Below are positions 1 through 4,437 of a stretch of DNA of 8,928 nt, in pieces. The stretch is from positions 1 to 8,928 of the forward strand of contig PNND01000002.1 of assembly GCA_013824045.1 (NCBI GenBank). The letters run 5' to 3'. Below the pieces are notes generated by a model. It saw only the letters and a program-made list of their open reading frames with translations, did no database searches and was not told the DNA's origin. The position numbers and the translations under genes were made by a program. Within the stretch, counting starts at the first letter, position 1. Each line of letters starts with the position of its first letter. This stretch comes from Rhodobacter sp. (GTDB lineage Bacteria > Pseudomonadota > Alphaproteobacteria > Rhodobacterales > Rhodobacteraceae).

Positions 1-516
1 GACTTCGCCTCCAGCCTCGACCTAACCCAGCCCGATGAATACTGGCAGCGCTACCTGTACTTCAACGCAGGCTGGTTCCTGCATGAAAGCCCGCGCCGCT
101 TTGGTGAGCTGTTCCTGAAATACGCCACCGACATCGCCGCCAATCCCGGCCCAGCGCTGGCCTGCCAAACACTCAACCCCTGGCTCGACCAGGTGGCCCT
201 GCCCCTTGTCATCCACGCCCTCGGCGGCGGCCGCCCCGGCCCCGATCTCGCAGGCCTCGACGGGGAACTGACCTGCCACTGGCGCATCCTGCCGCTGTTC
301 TTCGCCCGCGAAAGCGACCATGCGGTGGCGGTCATGGAACAGGTCGCAAACGATCCGCGCATTGAACGCGTCTTGCGCCACTACGCGCCCTTCAAGAAGA
401 TGCTCTACCGCGGCGAAGGCCAGCAGGTCCGCGCCCTGTTCGACCGCGCCGATCTGCCACGCAAGGAACAGGCCATCCGAAACGCCATCAAGCGCGCGGG
501 TCTCTGGACGCGTTAG
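1..516 (+). CDS. C-terminal part of a glycosyltransferase-like protein (left-truncated)
   Basis: The reading frame is open from the first base to a TAG stop and gives the last 171 residues; the start lies outside the window. I do not recognise the exact family. The order of motifs resembles the C-terminal half of GT-A-fold glycosyltransferases: YFNAGWF near residue 20, then FGELFLKYA, then a WLDQVALPLVIH segment near residues 61-72 that recalls the 'DQ' motif, and late on a HYAPFKKMLY stretch with the 'I.HY...K' look of a substrate-binding loop. These likenesses are what I see. A sugar-transfer role is inference, and the N-terminal DxD region that would test it is missing. No signal peptide or membrane segment is visible in this part. 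The gene runs convergently towards the LysE-type exporter, 46 bp away, so the two are not an operon. It is certainly a real gene, but its function is uncertain. Confidence 0.75.
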   Translation, partial: DFASSLDLTQPDEYWQRYLYFNAGWFLHESPRRFGELFLKYATDIAANPGPALACQTLNPWLDQVALPLVIHALGGGRPGPDLAGLDGELTCHWRILPLFFARESDHAVAVMEQVANDPRIERVLRHYAPFKKMLYRGEGQQVRALFDRADLPRKEQAIRNAIKRAGLWTR

Positions 517-534
517 GGTTTTTCGCCAAAGGCA

Positions 535-552
535 TGGGGCAAAAGCGCCCCA
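535..552. terminator. Weak hairpin between convergent genes
   Basis: A 6-bp stem (TGGGGC at 535-540 with GCCCCA at 547-552) and a 6-nt loop lie in the 46-bp gap between the glycosyltransferase-like gene and the exporter gene, which converge here. There is no clean run of U after the stem in either direction; a TTTTT run at 519-523 lies before it on the plus strand. It may help end transcription of one or both genes, but it is not a textbook intrinsic terminator. Confidence 0.3.
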
Positions 553-562
553 CCGCGGCACC

Positions 563-1162
563 TCACAATTCCAGCATCACCACCGGCCAAAGCGACGCCA
601 CCAGCAGCCCCGCCATCCCCCAGTTGAACACCCGCAATCGCCCCGGCGCCTCTAGCCACCGCCGCAGCCCCTGCCCCGCCGCCGCCCAGACAGCGACCGA
701 GGGCAGGTTCACCAGCGCAAACACCCCCGCCACGGCCGCATAGGCACCGACCGAAGGCTCCGGCACATAGGCCGCCACCGCGCCCAGCGCCATGGCCCAG
801 GCCTTGGGGTTCACCCATTGAAACGCCGCCGCCTGCAGAAAGGTCATCGGCCGTCCCCCGGCCTTTCCTTCCCCCGGCGCACCGGACCGCGCGATCTTCC
901 ACGCCAGCCACAGCATATATCCCACCGCCGCCACCTTCAGCCCGGTCAGAGCCCATGGCACCGCCACAAAGACCCCGGCCACCCCCAGCCCGACCAGAAA
1001 CACCATCACCGCATGGCCGATGGAAATGCCCAACATATGCGGCACCGTCCGCCTGAGGCCAAAATTCACCCCCGAGGCCAGCAGCATCATGTTGTTCGGC
1101 CCCGGCGTGACCGAGGTAACAAAGGCAAAGCCCAGCAGGGCAAGGAAAAGATCATGCGTCAT
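563..1162 (-). CDS. LysE/RhtB-family amino-acid exporter
   Basis: A 199-residue inner-membrane protein of the LysE/RhtB (threonine/homoserine/lysine efflux) family, whose members export amino acids or derivatives using the proton gradient. Visible signatures are the N-terminal first helix followed by TPGPNN (residues 19-24), the YMLWLAWK segment (82-89) before a Gly/Lys-rich cytoplasmic loop, and FQWVNPKAW (114-122), all typical of the family. About six hydrophobic helices fit its usual topology, and the length matches family members (about 200-210). The ATG at 1160-1162 is chosen because the family starts almost directly with the first helix; an AGGGA-like SD lies about 8 nt upstream on this strand. 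A longer frame running back into the regulator gene is spurious. It is divergent from an Lrp/AsnC regulator 73 bp away, which probably controls it in response to its substrate. The exact amino acid cannot be read from the sequence. Confidence 0.93.
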   Translation of the reverse strand: MTHDLFLALLGFAFVTSVTPGPNNMMLLASGVNFGLRRTVPHMLGISIGHAVMVFLVGLGVAGVFVAVPWALTGLKVAAVGYMLWLAWKIARSGAPGEGKAGGRPMTFLQAAAFQWVNPKAWAMALGAVAAYVPEPSVGAYAAVAGVFALVNLPSVAVWAAAGQGLRRWLEAPGRLRVFNWGMAGLLVASLWPVVMLEL

Positions 1163-1197
1163 GGCACAATCCCTAACACCCAAACCGCGCTTGGGGA

Positions 1198-1232
1198 TTG
1201 CAAATGCGGCGCTCAAGACGCAAGTTTCGCAA
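1198..1232. promoter_or_regulatory. Candidate operator: imperfect inverted repeat in the exporter-regulator gap
   Basis: TTGCAAATGCG (1198-1208) and CGCAAGTTTCGCAA (1219-1232) form an imperfect inverted repeat; the reverse complement of the second arm is TTGCGAAACTTGCG. The arm centres are about 22 bp apart, roughly two helical turns. The repeat lies between the divergent exporter gene and Lrp-type regulator, and its second arm ends 3 bp before the regulator start codon. That position suits a site bound by the regulator for autorepression and control of the exporter. The repeat is seen; the binding is inferred. Confidence 0.35.
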
Positions 1233-1235
1233 CAA

Positions 1236-1688
1236 ATGACGAAGATAGATGACATAAACGCCCGGATATTGCGCGAACTGCGTCGCGATGGCCGGATCAG
1301 CAACCTGATCCTCGCCGAACGCGTAGGCCTGTCGCCCTCCGCCTGCCTGCGCCGCGTGCAAGAGATGGAACGCTCCGGCCTCATCAAGGGCTACCGCGCC
1401 GTGCTTGACCCGGCCCAGCTTGGCATCGGCTTCACGGCCTATGTCACCGTGGGCCTTAACACCCACACCAAAGCCAGCCAAGAGGCGTTCGAACGCGCCG
1501 TGGCCCGCGCTCCGCAAGTCACCGAATGCCACAACATCACCGGCATGGTGGAATACCTCCTGCGCGTCGAATGCGCCGATCTGGCGGCCTATAAGTTCTG
1601 GCACACCGATGTTCTGGGCACCCTGCCGCAGGTGCAATCCATCACCACCTTCGTCGTCATGGGCAGCCCCAAGGACGACCGCGCCTGA
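1236..1688 (+). CDS. Lrp/AsnC-family transcriptional regulator
   Basis: A 150-residue protein with the standard two-part Lrp/AsnC architecture. The N-terminal winged helix-turn-helix spans about residues 1-55: it opens with MTKIDDINARILRELRRDGR, and the recognition region LAERVGLSPSACLRRV (26-41) is near-canonical. The C-terminal RAM (ligand-binding/oligomerisation) domain spans about residues 65-145 and holds VTECHNITGMVEYLLRV (95-111), close to the family's 'v.G.yDyll.v' effector-binding turn. Such regulators bind amino acids and act as dimers or octamers on wrapped DNA. The start at 1236 matches where family members begin; a longer in-frame reading would need a TTG at 1191 without SD support. 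No clear SD precedes the ATG. Its divergent exporter neighbour is the likely target, in the style of known Lrp-LysE/RhtB pairs. The effector is unknown, though an exported amino acid is the natural guess. Confidence 0.95.
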   Translation: MTKIDDINARILRELRRDGRISNLILAERVGLSPSACLRRVQEMERSGLIKGYRAVLDPAQLGIGFTAYVTVGLNTHTKASQEAFERAVARAPQVTECHNITGMVEYLLRVECADLAAYKFWHTDVLGTLPQVQSITTFVVMGSPKDDRA

Positions 1689-1822
1689 GGGCAAGGGTTT
1701 GGTAACCTCGCTGTCGCAGCCTGCAGGCCATCACAGCCCCACGCCGGAAAGGAGCCCTCGCCGCAATGTGCATCACCGCACCCTTAACCACGTTTCACCG
1801 GGCTACCCTGCGCAAATTTGTA

Positions 1823-1863
1823 TGCACACATGCTGCACAGCCATCTGCACGGGTTGCCGCACA
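1823..1863 (+). repeat. Four TGCACA-like direct repeats, 11-12 bp apart
   Basis: TGCACA at 1823-1828, TGCACA at 1834-1839, TGCACG at 1846-1851 and CGCACA at 1858-1863 share a GCAC core at 1824, 1835, 1847 and 1859. The spacing of 11, 12 and 12 bp puts the cores on nearly the same face of the helix, which is typical of sites for a protein that binds cooperatively. They lie about 350 bp upstream of metY, just before an AT-rich island. The repeats are seen directly; a regulatory role is inference. Confidence 0.4.
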
Positions 1864-2169
1864 GAGAAATCACCACAACTCATTGAATCAAATAAACTAT
1901 CCTCGTTTCATTCCCGAAAATCTCTCACCTCAGCCAGATCCATCGCACCATTAACAAAGCGTTTCACGCCCCACCCGTCCAGCACCCGATCCCTGCCACA
2001 CCGCACAAAAGGAAAGGGCGTCACACCTAACCTTCCTCCCGCCAAGCCCGGCAGGACAAGACGATCCTTCCCCCCGCCCCCGCCACGGCGCAAACTCCCT
2101 TCTCTCAAACCCTTGGCAAGCGAACCAATCCTCTCTTCTTCCGCCGCCCCCTTCACAGCCCGCCGCCCT

Positions 2170-2208
2170 TCCCCTAACCTCGCGCCCGTCACAACCCTTG
2201 GGAGGGGA
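2170..2208 (+). promoter_or_regulatory. metY Shine-Dalgarno and possible sequestering hairpin
   Basis: GGAGGGG at 2201-2207 is a strong SD about 8 nt before the metY ATG and settles the start choice. An upstream TCCCCT (2170-2175) is perfectly complementary to AGGGGA (2203-2208). With a 2-nt AA bulge, CC (2178-2179) can also pair with GG (2201-2202), giving an 8-bp stem with a 21-nt loop that would hide the SD. This could be a translational control element or a chance product of a pyrimidine-rich leader facing a purine-rich SD. The SD is secure; the hairpin's role is not. Confidence 0.45.
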
Positions 2209-2214
2209 TCCGCC

Positions 2215-3507
2215 ATGTCCGAAGACCGCAAGCTCGCCTTTGAAACGCTCCAGATTCACGCCGGCGCTGAACCTGATCCCGCCACTGGCGCGCGGCAGGT
2301 GCCGATCTATCAGACCACCGCCTATGTTTTCCGCGATGCCGACCACGCGGCAAAGCTCTTCAATCTGCAAGAGGTGGGCTACATCTACTCCCGCCTGACC
2401 AACCCCACCGTTTCCGCGCTCGCCAACCGCGTTTGCGCGCTGGAAGGCGGGGCGGGGGCGATCTGCTGCTCCTCGGGCCATGCCGCGCAGATCATGGCGC
2501 TGTTTCCGCTCATGGGGCCGGGGCTGAACATCATCGCCTCTACCCGCCTCTACGGCGGCACGATGACCCAGTTCAGCCAGACCATCAAACGCTTCGGCTG
2601 GTCGGCCAAGTTCGTCGATTTCGACGATCTCGCCGCGCTGGAGGCCGCGGTGGACAGCAACACCCGCGCCATCTTCTGCGAATCCATCGCCAATCCGGGC
2701 GGCTACATCACGGACCTCGATGCCGTGGCCAAGGTGGCCGACAAGGTCGGTCTGCCGCTCATCGTCGACAACACCTCCGCCACCCCCTACCTCTGCCGCC
2801 CGATCGAACATGGGGCCACGTTGGTGGTCCATTCCGCCACCAAATACCTCACCGGCAACGGCACGGTGACCGGCGGCGTGGTGGTGGATTCGGGCAAATT
2901 CGACTGGTCCAAATCCGGCAAATTCCCCTCGCTCTCGGAACCCGAACCCGCCTATCACGGGCTGGCCTTCCACCCCGCCTTGGGCGCGATGGCCTTCACC
3001 TTCCACTCCATCGCCGTGGGCCTGCGTGATCTGGGCATGACGATGAACCCGCAAGGCGCACATTACACGCTGATGGGGATCGAAACCCTGTCGCTGCGGA
3101 TGGACCGGCATGTGGAAAACGCCCGCAAGGTCGCCGAATGGCTGGAGAAAGACCCCCGCATCGACTACGTCACCTATGCAGGGCTTCCCTCATCCCCCTA
3201 CAACCACCGCGTCGCGCGCATCTGCCCCAAGGGGGCGGGGGCCTTGTTCACCTTCGCGGTCAAGGGCGGCTATGACGCCTGCGTGAAACTGATCGACAAT
3301 GTCAAACTGTTCAGCCATGTCGCCAACCTTGGCGACACCCGGTCGCTGATCATCCATTCGGCCAGCACCACCCACCGCCAACTGACCGAGGAACAGCAGA
3401 TCAAATCCGGTGCCGCGCCGAATGTGGTGCGCGTCTCCATCGGCATCGAACATGCCGATGACATCATCGCCGATCTCGATCAGGCGCTGGCCAAGGCAAC
3501 CGCCTGA
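2215..3507 (+). CDS. metY: O-acetylhomoserine sulfhydrylase (aminocarboxypropyltransferase)
   Basis: A 430-residue cytoplasmic PLP enzyme of the Cys/Met-metabolism family. It replaces the acetyl group of O-acetylhomoserine with sulfide (or methanethiol) to give homocysteine (or methionine). Seen: the start ETLQIHAGAEPDPATGARQVP; YSR (58-60), whose Tyr and Arg contact the PLP phosphate of the partner subunit; SSGHAAQ (86-92); VDNT with Asp185 facing the PLP nitrogen; the Schiff-base lysine K210 in HSATKYLTGNGT; and the C-terminal LGDTRSLIIHSASTTH block (372-387) that binds the substrate carboxylate. The length fits the OAH type (about 430) better than the shorter MetZ/MetB type (about 390-400), although exact substrate specificity needs assay. 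The start is set by the strong SD at 2201-2207; the frame stays open far upstream, but that stretch is low-complexity and not family-like. No metX or other met gene is adjacent, and a hairpin terminator follows. Confidence 0.95.
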   Translation: MSEDRKLAFETLQIHAGAEPDPATGARQVPIYQTTAYVFRDADHAAKLFNLQEVGYIYSRLTNPTVSALANRVCALEGGAGAICCSSGHAAQIMALFPLMGPGLNIIASTRLYGGTMTQFSQTIKRFGWSAKFVDFDDLAALEAAVDSNTRAIFCESIANPGGYITDLDAVAKVADKVGLPLIVDNTSATPYLCRPIEHGATLVVHSATKYLTGNGTVTGGVVVDSGKFDWSKSGKFPSLSEPEPAYHGLAFHPALGAMAFTFHSIAVGLRDLGMTMNPQGAHYTLMGIETLSLRMDRHVENARKVAEWLEKDPRIDYVTYAGLPSSPYNHRVARICPKGAGALFTFAVKGGYDACVKLIDNVKLFSHVANLGDTRSLIIHSASTTHRQLTEEQQIKSGAAPNVVRVSIGIEHADDIIADLDQALAKATA

Positions 3508-3516
3508 TCCAGAACG

Positions 3517-3543
3517 AAAAAGGGGCGCCCCGCGGCGCCCCTT
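3517..3543 (-). terminator. Intrinsic terminator between convergent metY and SIMPL-domain gene
   Basis: A perfect 10-bp stem (AAGGGGCGCC at 3520-3529, GGCGCCCCTT at 3534-3543) with a CCGC loop lies in the 50-bp gap between the two stops. On the minus strand the stem runs straight into TTTTT (the A-run at 3517-3521), a classic intrinsic terminator for the SIMPL-domain gene. On the plus strand only TT and then CCCAC follows, so it may also end metY transcripts, though less efficiently. Confidence 0.85.
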
Positions 3544-3557
3544 CCCACAGCACCCAA

Positions 3558-4271
3558 TTAGGGCTGCACGATCTCCCAAGTGATGGTGACATTGGCCGTC
3601 ACCCCAACCTCGCCCCCCTGCACCGGCACCGGCGCATCGGCCATCGCGGCCTCCATCCGGTACATCGGCACGGGCATCCCCATCCCCGACTCATTGATCG
3701 ACACGATCTTCCCAAGGCTCGCCCCCGCCGCCGTCACCAGCAACTCGGCCCGCGCCCGTGCCTTGGCCACGGCTTCCTTGCGCGCCTCGTCCATCGCCGG
3801 GTCCGGTTCCGCCAGCCCAAAGCTGATCCCGTTCAGCGTATTCGCCCCATCCGTAATCGCCGCATCCAGCACGCCGCCCAGCTTGGCCAGATCGCGCACC
3901 CGGATCGACAGGATGTTCGATGCCACATAGCCCTGAATGACCGGCATCGAACTGCCATCGCTGTTCGACCAGTTGGGGTTCAGGTTCAGGGTCGAGGTCT
4001 GGATATCCCGATCCTCCACCCCCGCCGCCTTCACCCGCTCAAGCACCGCTGTCAGCGCCTCGGTATTGGCCGCCATCGCCGCCGCCGCCGTCTCGCCCTG
4101 TGTCGTCACACCCAAGCTCACTGTGGCAAGGTCCGGGGCTGCCGTCACCACACCCTCACCTGTCACGGTGATGGTGGCAGGTCCGATGTGATCATCGGCC
4201 AAAGCCATGGTCGGGGCCAGACCCGGCACCATCAGCGCCGTGGAAAGCAGAACTGCCGAAAGAACGCGCAT
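3558..4271 (-). CDS. SIMPL-domain (DUF541, YggE-like) periplasmic protein
   Basis: A 237-residue exported protein. Residues 1-25 form a Sec signal peptide: a positive start, a hydrophobic core and the cleavage site ALA before DDHIGP. The rest is one SIMPL/DUF541 domain with the family's opening ITVTGEGVVTAAPDLATVSL (34-53), a central helix rich in Ala (AAAAMAANTEALTAVL), the GVEDRDIQTSTLNLNP segment (84-99), VASNILSIRVRDLAKLGGVLDAAI (116-139), and the 'A..kAr.rAe.la.aaG..LGki..i.e' block (about 167-194). The family's E. coli member YggE is linked to oxidative stress defence, and others form ring-shaped oligomers; the biochemical activity is not established. The ATG at 4269-4271 is preceded by AGGAG with 8-nt spacing on this strand and gives a clean signal peptide, so upstream in-frame starts are rejected. 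It is transcribed alone, divergent from the large fusion gene 166 bp away and ended by a shared hairpin. Confidence 0.93.
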   Translation of the reverse strand: MRVLSAVLLSTALMVPGLAPTMALADDHIGPATITVTGEGVVTAAPDLATVSLGVTTQGETAAAAMAANTEALTAVLERVKAAGVEDRDIQTSTLNLNPNWSNSDGSSMPVIQGYVASNILSIRVRDLAKLGGVLDAAITDGANTLNGISFGLAEPDPAMDEARKEAVAKARARAELLVTAAGASLGKIVSINESGMGMPVPMYRMEAAMADAPVPVQGGEVGVTANVTITWEIVQP

Positions 4272-4396
4272 GGGGAAAACTCCTGTAAGGCGACCCTTGC
4301 CTTTTCCACCCGCCACCCTTCTGCGGCAAGTCAGATAACTGTGTAGTCTCCTTCCCTTCGGCAAAAACCTGCTGTAGGACATAACGCACTCCCGCC

Positions 4397-4437
4397 TTGC
4401 ATTCCCGCTGTCCCGGAAGCTGTGCTAGACCCGCCCC
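4397..4437 (+). promoter_or_regulatory. Candidate promoter and SD-less (possibly leaderless) start of the fusion gene
   Basis: A TGCTAGAC element (4423-4430), resembling a -10 box, sits only 7 nt before the ATG at 4438. Transcription would then begin at or near the A of the start codon. TTGCAT at 4397-4402 resembles a -35 box, but the spacing of about 20 nt is longer than ideal. No SD lies within 15 nt of the ATG, and an in-frame TAG at 4426-4428 rules out any longer protein. The boxes are tentative; the absence of an SD is plain. Confidence 0.35.

Larger units (their letters stand above)
1689..2214. other. 526-bp non-coding gap upstream of metY
   Basis: I see no convincing gene here. In order it holds a 10-bp palindrome GCCTGCAGGC (1719-1728); a possible small frame at 1766-1954 with GGAG 11 nt upstream but no recognisable product; phased TGCACA-like repeats (1823-1863); an AT-rich island (about 1865-1915) that is the best place for a promoter; and a strongly pyrimidine-rich tract (about 2015-2190) with C-runs at 2070-2084. 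It ends at the metY SD. No GCUAAA-type core next to the SD, as in SAM-II riboswitches of alphaproteobacterial methionine genes, could be found, and no intrinsic terminator follows the regulator gene. The length is unusual among the otherwise tight gaps here and suggests a long 5' leader or a regulatory region for metY. Confidence 0.6.

Noticed and set aside
1719..1728. Palindrome GCCTGCAGGC after the regulator gene as a terminator
   Set aside because: It has no loop and no following U-run, and short GC palindromes are common in this composition.
1766..1954. Small plus-strand frame of 62 residues with a GGAG 11 nt upstream
   Set aside because: Its composition looks like translated non-coding DNA (many His, Arg, Asn, Pro). 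It has no hydrophobic segment or known motif, and the SD spacing is long.
1405..2214. N-terminal extension of metY by a long open frame upstream of the ATG at 2215
   Set aside because: The extension first runs out of frame through the regulator gene and then through low-complexity Pro/Ser/Arg-rich sequence. The family starts at about MSEDRKLAFETLQIHAG, and a strong SD precedes 2215.
2100..2214. SAM-II riboswitch before metY
   Set aside because: Such elements occur upstream of methionine genes in alphaproteobacteria, but I found no GCUAAA-type core near the SD nor a matching pseudoknot. A covariance-model search would settle it.
1951..3111. Long minus-strand frame antisense to metY
   Set aside because: It is a shadow caused by GC-rich codon bias; metY on the plus strand is unmistakable and the antisense product has no family-like motif.
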